Assembly (NCBI RefSeq): GCF_007004655.1
Contig: NZ_ML660098.1
Coordinates: forward strand, 1-64,000
Source of the DNA: Exilibacterium tricleocarpae
Lineage (GTDB): Bacteria; Pseudomonadota; Gammaproteobacteria; Pseudomonadales; Cellvibrionaceae
Reading direction: 5' to 3'
Length of the DNA stretch: 64,000 nt
Positions 16,903 through 24,167 of the stretch are shown in pieces. The translations under genes and the position numbers were made by a program. The notes beneath the pieces are model-generated. The model did no database searches and was not told where the DNA came from. It worked only from the letters and a program-made list of their open reading frames with translations. Each line of letters starts with the position of its first letter. The stretch's first letter is position 1.

Positions 16903-18312
16903 CTAGAGTCCGACCGGCGCATTTTCCAAAGCCTCTCCATTCTCATTAGCCGTATAAACAAGAAGATACTCTGCGCCCACCGGCTTAGCGCTGTAATCGA
17001 ATTCATGGTAGCGGTAAACGCTGTTATCACTTCCTTCGCCGCCATCCGGCGCGCCGGGGCCGCCCACCGGCACAGTAGCCAGGGGGTAACTGCCTGCCAG
17101 CCGCTTTTGGTTTTTATCGCCCCAATAGACAATGTAATGAGTAAGTAACGTTTCATTTTCCACCCGCCTGAACTTTAGCTGAAAGATAGAGATATCCTGC
17201 TCGGAATTTTTCGGCTCGACCTGCAGCTCCGTCACCGTGGAGACCGGTACTTGTTGATTGATGCGAATATCGATATAGGGGCAGAAATTTGCCTGTTGAG
17301 GCTTACCCGGCAGCTCATCGGCAGCCGGTGTTTCCAATAAGATATATCTCACTCCCGGTTGCTGGAACGCCGCCAGCAAGCCGGACTTGAGCACCGGCAT
17401 CCCCAGCCGGTAGTTTTTTTGGGTATAGGCGACTACGGCGGCGGCAACGGCGCCGAGCACCTGCTCGCTGCCCGGCTTGCGGTCCAGTCCAATCCTGGCT
17501 TTGATTTCATAGTAGTTAATGTCGGCAAGACTTACCGTCACCTTGTGGGTAATAGGTCGAGTCTCATCATCCAGGAATTTCTCCTCCATCTCGCGGCGCT
17601 GCTGTTCCAGCGCGGCTGCCCGGGTCGTTTCTCCGAGCGTCTGTTCATTGATCAGACTGCTCCATCCGCCTCTGTCGTGGACGCGCTGTAGCATATCTTC
17701 CGGTCGCGGGCTTTCGCTATCGAACACACCTTTTTCCTGTGCCGGTAACCGATCCGTCTCGCCTCGCGCACCGATCAGGCTAATGCGACCCGCTCCGGCG
17801 GCCTGCCCCGACAATGTTCCCTGATGCAAAGGTAGCATGGTTGGCAACAGGGTTATTAGAATTTCGCCGAGGCTGTCCATATGAACGGCAATATCTGCGG
17901 CCCGGTCCGAGGCAAACTTTCCGGCAAGGTGCAGATAAGCGGACTTCGACCCTGCGGTATGGACGCTGTTGAAGACTGGTGGTATCCGCATCGAACCCGC
18001 CTCTGATGCCCCCGCCCCCACCTGCATCAAGCTTAGCAGCCGGTTCAGGTCCGGGCCGTTTGCCAGCGCAAGATAACTGCCTCTTACCGCCTCGTTAAGG
18101 GTCTGGCGGATCAATAACTCCCGATAGGCGAGAACCTCAAGCACCTTGCTGATGGGATCACTCTCCGGCAGTACCGCCATATTCAGTTCGGGTATACGCT
18201 GCTGCAGCTCTTCTTTACACGCCGACAGCAGCGCTTCGTAGTCGAGCGCTTCCACTGCGGCCGGAGCCGGTAAAGCGGCGAGGTCCCGATCGTGTAGTCT
18301 TCCATCCGACAT
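16903..18312 (-). CDS. P2 gpJ-like baseplate protein, larger paralogue with C-terminal extension
   Basis: 469 residues. The first ~110 (LDYEALLSACKEELQQRIPELN, DPISKVLEVLAYRELLIRQTLNEAVRGSYLALANGPDLNRLLSLM) and the segment near 265-330 (YYEIKARIGLDRKPGSEQVLGAVAAAVVAYTQKNYRLGMPVLKSGLLAAF) define a baseplate J protein. The middle has a longer insert than its paralogue, and the C-terminal ~110 residues form an extra Fn3-like domain (THYIVYWGDKNQKRLAGSYPLA ... AEYLLVYTANENG). The pair of J proteins probably forms an asymmetric wedge dimer, as T4 gp6/gp7 and Pvc11/12 do. This is inferred from gene content. Confidence 0.85.
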   Translation of the reverse strand: MSDGRLHDRDLAALPAPAAVEALDYEALLSACKEELQQRIPELNMAVLPESDPISKVLEVLAYRELLIRQTLNEAVRGSYLALANGPDLNRLLSLMQVGAGASEAGSMRIPPVFNSVHTAGSKSAYLHLAGKFASDRAADIAVHMDSLGEILITLLPTMLPLHQGTLSGQAAGAGRISLIGARGETDRLPAQEKGVFDSESPRPEDMLQRVHDRGGWSSLINEQTLGETTRAAALEQQRREMEEKFLDDETRPITHKVTVSLADINYYEIKARIGLDRKPGSEQVLGAVAAAVVAYTQKNYRLGMPVLKSGLLAAFQQPGVRYILLETPAADELPGKPQQANFCPYIDIRINQQVPVSTVTELQVEPKNSEQDISIFQLKFRRVENETLLTHYIVYWGDKNQKRLAGSYPLATVPVGGPGAPDGGEGSDNSVYRYHEFDYSAKPVGAEYLLVYTANENGEALENAPVGL

Positions 18313-18358
18313 AGCGTGTGATCCGTAAAATTTGCGCCTGTGATAAGTGCTTGAAGTT

Positions 18359-19465
18359 TTATAATCTGCCCAGGAAAGACAAGGGTTTAATACCCGACCT
18401 TATTCCGCTAGGTGCCTGGCGCTGTAGTTGATCGGCCAGCTTATGCACAGCCCGATGTACCTCGCTGAGTTCATGTTCACTCGCTTGCCGCAGGTCTGAG
18501 ACAGTCTCTATCAGCTGGCTGATAGATTGTTGGTTCTGGTGATAGAGCACACTCACTTTCGCCTCGGGCGTTTTACGCTCGACGGCTTTGGCGGGCGCCG
18601 ATACAACAGCCGCAAACTGTTTTAGTTTTTCACTGCTTTCTTTGCTTACTTTCGTATCACCGGCGCGGGCACTACCAGCCCGGGTATGCCATATTGCACC
18701 GGGCTGATACTCAGGCAAAACACTCTCATACCTATACCCGCGAGCGTTGCTGACCCCAGTGAATGTCGAAGGCCATGTCAGTTGATCGGCAATGCCTGCT
18801 CGCTCACTCACTGCCACAGGATCGACGGCAGTGCCGAGCGATCGCATTTGCGGAATCTGACTGAAAGGTGATCGGATGACCCTGCTTGTGAGCCAGTCGA
18901 CACTATTGCTAACAGTTCGGGCAATATCGCCCGACCGTCCAACCACAGGTGTCGCCTCAGAGACTGGAGCTCTATCACCCGCACCGGCACTGGGTTGAAA
19001 CAAACGCACGAGTCTATTGCTGGAGACCACCCCCGAAACCATGGGCTGCTCCGTACGGATCGGACCGGTTATTGCGATACAGGGGTCGATGCCGTTTTTA
19101 ATTCTAATGAAGGTTGCTCGGGTATACTGATTAAAAATCGCACCTATGGATACAAAAAAACTGCCGCTATTGGCTACATTTACCCTTAGCTGCGAAAGGG
19201 TCGGATCAGGCTTCAGGAACAGATTAGAGTCGGGGTTCGAGTTCGGATTCGGATTCGGATTCGGATTCGGATTCGGATTCGGATTCGGATTCGGATTCGC
19301 TTGACGGTAACTCGACGGACAGGCGAAAGCGTAGCCGCCCTCTCCATCAAATAGCGACCGGAATGAAAGCTTTACCAGACACCCATACTTCTCCCGGTAC
19401 ACCGGGAACGCCGGCAGGGTTCGAAAGCAGCGCTCGACGGCGGCACCCGGAACCTGAGTCAGCAT
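18359..19465 (-). CDS. unknown protein with Asn-Pro repeats, in the tape-measure position
   Basis: About 368 residues from ATG 19465, preferred because AAGG stands 7 bases upstream; ATG 19480 overlaps E' and gives a slightly longer form. Near residue 60 is a run of nine Asn-Pro dipeptides encoded by a hexanucleotide repeat. The central part is polar and glycine-poor with no motif. The C-terminal ~100 residues (VSVLYHQNQQSISQLIETVSDLRQASEHELSEVHRAVHKLADQLQRQ) form a likely coiled coil. It lies where P2 has its tape-measure gene T (after E/E'), but is far shorter than the 815-residue T protein. If it is the tape, the tail would be very short. It could also be cargo or an adaptor. Function unknown. 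Confidence 0.55.
   Translation of the reverse strand: MLTQVPGAAVERCFRTLPAFPVYREKYGCLVKLSFRSLFDGEGGYAFACPSSYRQANPNPNPNPNPNPNPNPNPNSNPDSNLFLKPDPTLSQLRVNVANSGSFFVSIGAIFNQYTRATFIRIKNGIDPCIAITGPIRTEQPMVSGVVSSNRLVRLFQPSAGAGDRAPVSEATPVVGRSGDIARTVSNSVDWLTSRVIRSPFSQIPQMRSLGTAVDPVAVSERAGIADQLTWPSTFTGVSNARGYRYESVLPEYQPGAIWHTRAGSARAGDTKVSKESSEKLKQFAAVVSAPAKAVERKTPEAKVSVLYHQNQQSISQLIETVSDLRQASEHELSEVHRAVHKLADQLQRQAPSGIRSGIKPLSFLGRL
19242..19300 (+). repeat. hexanucleotide tandem repeat encoding Asn-Pro
   Basis: Nine perfect TTCGGA units plus a partial tenth (19242-19300) lie inside the preceding coding region; on the coding strand they read as AAT/CCG codons for Asn-Pro. Slippage by whole units would keep the frame, so length variation would lengthen or shorten a stiff linker without inactivating the gene. 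Confidence 0.9.
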
Positions 19466-19469
19466 GCAT

Positions 19470-19873
19470 CTACCTTTCATTGATCATATCCTGTTGCCGT
19501 TTGATAAGGGTGCCGGTTTCCAGCCAGTCCAGCAACTCCGGCTCCTCCAGCGATAACAATTCATGCAGTCCCCAGCCGGTTTGGCGCGCCAAAAGATAGA
19601 CCCCCTCCCGTAAGCCGGGAGGGTCTAGGATAAAAAATCGGACAGCACCGCTTGAATCCTGGCGTAGTCCGCCATATCGAGCTCTTCGATTTCTTCCGGC
19701 GCAACCTCGCAAAGATTGGCGATAAAGCGTACCTCTTTGTCCGCCTGATTGCCCTGGATCTTTTCCGCCGCCAGCCGATCGCGTACCTTTGGTCGCCGCA
19801 TGGTCAATTCTTCGAGTCGACCACCGTTGCTGTCAATGGGGTATGTCAATGTGATTGCGATAGTGTTATCCAC
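19470..19873 (-). CDS. tail assembly chaperone E+E' (frameshift fusion)
   Basis: Predicted -1 frameshift product of E with the downstream E' frame, about 134 residues. P2 makes a 142-residue E+E' in the same way, so the length agrees. The E' part adds FILDPPGLREGVYLLARQTGWGLHELLSLEEPELLDWLETG, whose WGLHELLSL-type motif is that of the GpE family. In myophages the two products act as chaperones that coat the tape measure before tube polymerisation. The E' frame has no start codon or ribosome binding site of its own near the junction, which supports expression by frameshifting. Confidence 0.8.
19603..19637 (-). promoter_or_regulatory. programmed -1 ribosomal frameshift signal
   Basis: On the coding strand the heptamer T TTT TTA (19637-19631) lies in the zero frame of E as X XXY YYZ. 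A 7-base spacer containing the E stop codon follows. Then comes a perfect 8-bp GC-rich hairpin (CGGGAGGG/CCCTCCCG, loop of 5, 19623-19603). Slippage by -1 joins E to E'. P2 uses a T-run heptamer at the equivalent point. Confidence 0.85.
19625..19873 (-). CDS. tail assembly chaperone E (unshifted product)
   Basis: 82 residues. Starts MDNTIAITLTYPIDSNG, followed by LEELTMRRPKVRDRLAAEKI and RFIANLCEVAPEEIEELDMADYARIQAVLSDFL, the pattern of the phage tail assembly chaperone family (Mu gp41 / P2 gpE type). It terminates at TAG 19627-19625, just after a slippery heptamer. It precedes E' and the Asn-Pro protein, and follows the tube gene after an unusually large structured gap. Confidence 0.85.
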   Translation of the reverse strand: MDNTIAITLTYPIDSNGGRLEELTMRRPKVRDRLAAEKIQGNQADKEVRFIANLCEVAPEEIEELDMADYARIQAVLSDFLS

Positions 19874-19949
19874 TGTAAATTCCTACCGTTTTTCTGCATA
19901 AGCTAAAAAAAATGACCGGAATGGCACTCGTTTCGGGTGCCTACTTTCT

Positions 19950-20190
19950 AGTGCTTCGACCAGAAAAAATTTTTACTTCGGTGGCACTGAAGTCTCGATC
20001 CGGGCATAGCCCTTCGGGACCTTCGCCAGCAGGGATGCTGGCGTAGAGCCTACAGGGATGTATGTACCGGGGGGACGCCTAGTCCGTGTCCCGAAGGGCT
20101 ATAGGCTAGGCGCCCCCCCTGATCGAGACCGTGTCGGCTAGGACACCAAAACCTATTTTGGGTGAAAATCTTTATTGGTCGAAGTAATAG
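19950..20190. repeat. large folded inverted-repeat region inside the tail operon
   Basis: Nested complementary segments: TTCGACC near 19954 with GGTCGAA near 20178; GTCTCGATC (19992-20000) with GATCGAGAC (20122-20130); ATAGCCCTTCGGGA (20006-20019) with its complement (20089-20102); GGGGGGACGCCTAG with CTAGGCGCCCCCC. It also contains CAGCAGGGATGCTG, the inner palindrome of the hairpin elements elsewhere. No gene lies in 19874-20317. The transcript would form a long branched structure between the tube and E genes, and could attenuate transcription or protect upstream mRNA. A fragment of a hairpin-element arm follows at 20266-20282. Confidence 0.65.
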
Positions 20191-20317
20191 TACTTAAGAG
20201 GGCTTGCGCCAATTTGTCAGCTCTTATTCCAGTCCCACCGACCTTAATTAAGAATACTGTGGGTAGGCCTGCCTCTGGAAAGTTGGCACCTCTTCGCTTA
20301 AGTATCAATTAACCACA

Positions 20318-20818
20318 CTAAATCCCCAGCGCGCTGCGCATCGCCTGCAATTGATCTTTGCCGTCGATCTTGCGCACCATATTGATCGCATCGATCTCGA
20401 TCAGCTCTCGGGCCCCGATCTCCAGGCGGTAATAGCGCAGCGCAACGCTAACTTTGAGCGGCGCTTTTTCCCCGGCCTTCCAGTTACCGAAATCGAGCGC
20501 GCGCCAGGCGCCGCGCAGGGTCACCACCACCGGTACCACACCGTCCTCGCCATCGAGTCCGCCACGCAGCGTCAACGGCACCTGGGCGCCGTTTTCCAGA
20601 CCAAACAACGCTATGATGTCGACATCATATTCGGCGATATTAAGGTCGCACTCGAGTTTTTCTATACCCATATCCAGCTCAACAGGTGCATCCATACCCC
20701 CGGTCCTGATTTCCTCGGTTTTAATACTCAGCTTGGGCAGCGTCAGCTCCTCGACGCGCCCCGCATAGCCGCGCCCGTCGACAAACAGATTGAAGTTTTT
20801 CAGGGTTTTCGGAATCAT
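20318..20818 (-). CDS. P2 FII-like tail tube protein
   Basis: 166 residues. Matches the phage major tail tube family: MIPKTLKNFNLFVDGRGYAGRVEELTLPKLSIKTEEIRTGGMDAPVELDMGIEKLE at the N-terminus and VALRYYRLEIGARELIEIDAINMVRKIDG at the C-terminus. It forms the inner rigid tube. Only one tube gene is present, as in P2, whereas Afp/PVC carry two. The start overlaps the sheath stop by 4 bp. Confidence 0.92.
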   Translation of the reverse strand: MIPKTLKNFNLFVDGRGYAGRVEELTLPKLSIKTEEIRTGGMDAPVELDMGIEKLECDLNIAEYDVDIIALFGLENGAQVPLTLRGGLDGEDGVVPVVVTLRGAWRALDFGNWKAGEKAPLKVSVALRYYRLEIGARELIEIDAINMVRKIDGKDQLQAMRSALGI

Positions 20819-22134
20819 GCGAAGACCTCCACCAGGTAATCATTGACCAGCCGACTGTTAAACACGATATGCTCCGCCGGATAAGGTGGCGTAAAGTCAA
20901 AACTGAATACCACCTTACCTTGTTGAATTCGGTCCGGTGTATTGTCAGCAGGGTCGGCCCAACACCGGCCGTTGATAATGGCACCGATATTTTTCAAATA
21001 GCGCAGGTAGGCATTGACCCCTTCGGTGACGTCTGCCACATAGGTGCTGGTGATGTTGCGATCCAGCGCCCACAGATGCGAGCGCAACAACGCGTCGTTG
21101 ATAAGGTCAGCCGTGCGGCGCACGCTGATAAACTGCCATTTGGCATCAGTCGCGGTGCTGCGATTGCCCCACAGTCGGTAACCGTTTTGTTGGATAATCG
21201 TCGCCACCTTACCGCCGTTGAGTCGGTTGGCTGTCGAGTTGACATTGTCCAGCGCGAAATCAATAGGATACTTGGTGCCGACAATGCCTTTGACAGGTTG
21301 ATTGGACGGGCTGTACCAGAAGCCGCGCTGTGCATCCGAGCGGGCGATAACACCGGCCACCCGGGCCGATGCCGGTTCGTCGATGGTTGTCTCTGCATCG
21401 ACGGCTACTGTCAGCGGGGGGTAGACGGCATAAACGCGCGGGTCACTGATGCCCGGTTTGCCGCCCGCTGTATCGCCGGCAATATCGGTGAGCGCCTCGG
21501 TATAAGCCTCACTATCGACCGCATCGACTACAGCCACACCGCGTACGATGCCAGCCACTTCCGCCAGCTTGTCCCGAATACCACTGTTGTCACTGAACCC
21601 GGGGGCAACCAGGATGCGCGGGCATTGATGCACCACGCTTTCCGCACTCTTCAGTCGGTCTATGGCCGCCTTAATATGCGTATCGGCATCGCTTTCTGCC
21701 TTGATCACGACAATCAAGGCGCTGGTCTGGTCGAGAATACCGGCCAGGGCGTAGGGCAATGAGTCCTTTTTAAAGCTGTCGGGCACCGGCACTTCATCGG
21801 CCGCCATGACCGGCGCTGCGGATTCTGTAGCCTTTCTTTCGCTTTTTTTCTTGGCGTTGGCGGACGACTCGGCCCCTGCAACTGACTCAGGCTCAGTAGC
21901 CACAGGGGGCAGTTTGGACGCTGAGTCGTCGCTTGGTGACTCTGATTTACTGATCGCCAAGCCGTATTTTTCCACGTCCTTACGGCTACCGGCAATCAAG
22001 ATCACCTGATTGGCTTTCAGCTCGCTACTGGCAGCGGTGCCGACAAGACCGATAATAGCGCTATTGCTGCCGGCAATGGGGCGCGGCCCGGAATCATCCT
22101 CGTTAATCTGAATACCGTGTAAAAAGTCACCCAT
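20815..22134 (-). CDS. P2 FI-like contractile tail sheath protein
   Basis: 439 residues. The sheath family is recognisable from FLHGIQINEDDSGPRPIAGSNSAIIGLVGTA, from the central PRILVAPGFSD segment and from the C-terminus (RSHLWALDRNITSTYVADVTEGVNAYLRYLKNIGAIINGRCWADPADNT). Residues ~65-115 are a low-complexity insert rich in Ser, Ala, Lys and Glu not expected in P2 FI; it probably forms an exposed loop. A single sheath gene is present, unlike the two or three of Afp/PVC. It provides the contractile force. Confidence 0.92.
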   Translation of the reverse strand: MGDFLHGIQINEDDSGPRPIAGSNSAIIGLVGTAASSELKANQVILIAGSRKDVEKYGLAISKSESPSDDSASKLPPVATEPESVAGAESSANAKKKSERKATESAAPVMAADEVPVPDSFKKDSLPYALAGILDQTSALIVVIKAESDADTHIKAAIDRLKSAESVVHQCPRILVAPGFSDNSGIRDKLAEVAGIVRGVAVVDAVDSEAYTEALTDIAGDTAGGKPGISDPRVYAVYPPLTVAVDAETTIDEPASARVAGVIARSDAQRGFWYSPSNQPVKGIVGTKYPIDFALDNVNSTANRLNGGKVATIIQQNGYRLWGNRSTATDAKWQFISVRRTADLINDALLRSHLWALDRNITSTYVADVTEGVNAYLRYLKNIGAIINGRCWADPADNTPDRIQQGKVVFSFDFTPPYPAEHIVFNSRLVNDYLVEVFA

Positions 22135-22230
22135 AATTAGTCTCTCACTGTAGAGTGGTGGTTTAACCGTCGATATACCGCTTTCTATAACTGTCTTTCA
22201 ACAACAAGCCTGTGCTACCCACAACTGTTT

Positions 22231-22590
22231 TTAGAACGCGAGGTTTTCCAATACCAACTGTTCTCCGTCAATACTGTGGTACCCCTCGATATCGATCAGC
22301 ACCCGCCCCCGGGCAAGTCCGCTTTGGCCACCGACCGCAGCCGTTTTGACCTTGACTTTGCTCAAGCGAATACGGGGTTCCTGGGCGCTGAGTGCCATCA
22401 CTACAGCCGCCTGGATATCCGCCAGCAATTCCCGGTTAACGGGTCGATCGAGCAGTTCGAATAAGTTTGAGCCATAGTCTCTACGCATAACCCGCGAGCC
22501 GATCGGGGTGGACAAGATATCGCGCACCGACTGCCGCAGTTGCTCCAGGCCCTCTATGGGTTTACCGGTCTCGGCGTTCATCCCCAGCAT
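22231..22590 (-). CDS. P2 gpW / gp25-like baseplate protein
   Basis: 119 residues. GKPIEGLEQLRQSVRDILSTPIGSRVMRRDYGSNLFELLDRPVN is the gp25/W signature, and the conserved EPR-type motif reads AQEPRIRLSKVKV. This lysozyme-like wedge protein nucleates sheath assembly. It is preceded by the V-like gene, as in P2 (V-W), and followed after 96 bp by the sheath. Confidence 0.92.
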   Translation of the reverse strand: MLGMNAETGKPIEGLEQLRQSVRDILSTPIGSRVMRRDYGSNLFELLDRPVNRELLADIQAAVVMALSAQEPRIRLSKVKVKTAAVGGQSGLARGRVLIDIEGYHSIDGEQLVLENLAF

Positions 22591-22688
22591 TTAGCGCACC
22601 TGCCTGCCTCTGTTATCGTATGTGTACACAACCGCTGTACGCTTCGCCTGGCTGTGAATTCAACAAATCTTGGTAAAATCATCACGCA

Positions 22689-23462
22689 TCAAACGACATC
22701 GACACGCATCTTGTTGACCACCAGCTCAGTGGCATCCCCGTTATCAGACACTTTCAGGCGGGCCGTATCACTATCCATAACCAGGTTGCTCTTTCCCACG
22801 GACAGAATGATTTTTTCCGGCGCTTTGATCTTTACCGTGCCCGCTTCCAGCTCGATACAGGTCTGCTCTTCCTCGTCGTTTTCCCCACTCATAGACAACG
22901 TGAACTTCCCCCGACTCTGGCTTACTGACGCCTGTATATGGAGCGCGGGCGCTTCAGCGTCGGTCCTGTCGGCTAGCTCACAGTTAAAAACATGGGTCTC
23001 CCGGTCGTAACTGAACTGCGAACCATCTTTATAAATACGGCGATGGATATGCGCCTGCGGCGCCGGGGGCAGTTGATTTTCGGCGGCCGGTGGTTTGGAA
23101 AAATCGTTGTTTTCGGCAAACCGCAGCCAATTGCCGCGATACACCGTGCCAAGCACCACCCCCAGCGCCAGATTGCCCGACGGCGCCGCCACTACCACCT
23201 GTTCATCAACTTCCGGTAGCCACCACTCGGCATCGCTGCCACTGCGGGCGGTGAGCCACGGCATCCAGTTGCGCGTATAGGTGCCCTTCTCCTCACCGCC
23301 GATATGTACCAGCACCGCGGCGCCGGTGGGTGGTGGCGGAGGATCGTCCGCCTCCGGTTTGACAATCTTTCCTATTTGAATGACGTTGCTCAGCATATGA
23401 TCATGCATGATCACAAAGGGATCGCTGCCATCGGACTGCGCAGGGGCAAACGGCTCTTTCAC
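22689..23462 (-). CDS. P2 gpV-like baseplate spike protein
   Basis: 257 residues. An OB-fold region (VIQIGKIVKP ... AAVLVHIGGEEKGTYTRNWMPWLTARSGSDAEWWLPEVDEQVVVAAPSGNLALGVVLGTVYRG) is typical of baseplate assembly protein V. The C-terminal part (FNCELADRTDAEAPALHIQAS ... GTVKIKAPEKIILSVGKSNLVMD) is a beta-helix spike. No PAAR tip gene was seen. It overlaps the previous gene by 4 bp (ATGA). Confidence 0.88.
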   Translation of the reverse strand: MKEPFAPAQSDGSDPFVIMHDHMLSNVIQIGKIVKPEADDPPPPPTGAAVLVHIGGEEKGTYTRNWMPWLTARSGSDAEWWLPEVDEQVVVAAPSGNLALGVVLGTVYRGNWLRFAENNDFSKPPAAENQLPPAPQAHIHRRIYKDGSQFSYDRETHVFNCELADRTDAEAPALHIQASVSQSRGKFTLSMSGENDEEEQTCIELEAGTVKIKAPEKIILSVGKSNLVMDSDTARLKVSDNGDATELVVNKMRVDVV

Positions 23463-24106
23463 TCGGATTTCTCCACACTACATGTATCGACCCGCTGCGC
23501 TACCTCGCCGGGAAAGCGGCTGTAGGGAAGGCCCCGCGGCGGCAGTGTCGGTTTAGCGTCGGGCCCGGCACATCCGTCGATGCGCAGTTTCTGCTCCCAA
23601 GTAATCGCCCATAGGGACAGCTGACTGCCCCCTTGGTCGTCGCCGTACAGGTCGGCGGCATGGGCCAGTACCGACACACTGAGACGCCAGCTCGACGTGT
23701 CGGGCTTGAAACCTTTGGTGAGGCCGTGCAGATCGGCGGCTTCAACTGTGGCCGCCGGGTAGGCGTAGGGCAGCCCCCAGCGTTGACCGGAGATATGGCC
23801 CATCAACCGCACCAACAGGTTCTGGGTAACGGTTGTCCGCTGCTCTGAATCCGGCTCCACCACCATCAAATAGGCGACCATTCGCAGCGTTACGTCATTG
23901 GCACCGGTCTCGACCAACAGCGTCTCTCCCGATCCGACCGCAGTGACATAGACGGCGGATTTTTTGTCGCTGCGCAGCGCCGCCGTATCCAGTGTTGTTT
24001 CCACCAATCCGGCCAGAGGCCGGCTTTGCAACGGCGGCGCCAGCTCGGCCCCCATCTGCTCAATGCCGGCAGCAACCGACTCGATATACTCGCTGATATA
24101 ATTCAT
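23459..24106 (-). CDS. unknown first gene of the tail operon, tail-terminator candidate
   Basis: 215 residues with no clear family. Beta-rich central part (KSAVYVTAVGSGETLLVETGANDVTLRMVAYLMVVEPDSEQRTTVTQNLLVRLMGHISG) followed by YPAATVEAADLHGLTKGF and WRLSVSVLAHAADLYG. The overall pattern, an N-terminal helix, a strand cluster and LSVWAITWEQ near the end, is reminiscent of Mu gp37/tail-terminator type proteins. Genes for tail completion (R, S) also precede V in P2. It overlaps the V gene by 4 bp. A cysteine-rich tail (DGCAGPDA, DTCSVEKSE) is unusual. The call is mainly positional. Confidence 0.55.
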   Translation of the reverse strand: MNYISEYIESVAAGIEQMGAELAPPLQSRPLAGLVETTLDTAALRSDKKSAVYVTAVGSGETLLVETGANDVTLRMVAYLMVVEPDSEQRTTVTQNLLVRLMGHISGQRWGLPYAYPAATVEAADLHGLTKGFKPDTSSWRLSVSVLAHAADLYGDDQGGSQLSLWAITWEQKLRIDGCAGPDAKPTLPPRGLPYSRFPGEVAQRVDTCSVEKSE

Positions 24107-24167
24107 GTGCTCGGGTTATCCTCGCTGCTTCTTTTCAATCGCCAGGCACGGGACAATCGCCGCCCGA

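Noticed and set aside
6444-24106. Complete P2-like prophage
   Set aside because: No capsid, portal, terminase, replication, lysis or integrase genes occur among or beside the tail genes, and an eCIS-type ATPase and toxin are present.
6444-24106. Type VI secretion system
   Set aside because: No TssJLM membrane complex, TssB/C two-part sheath or ClpV was seen; the single FI-type sheath and P2 fibre genes point to a phage-tail-type machine.
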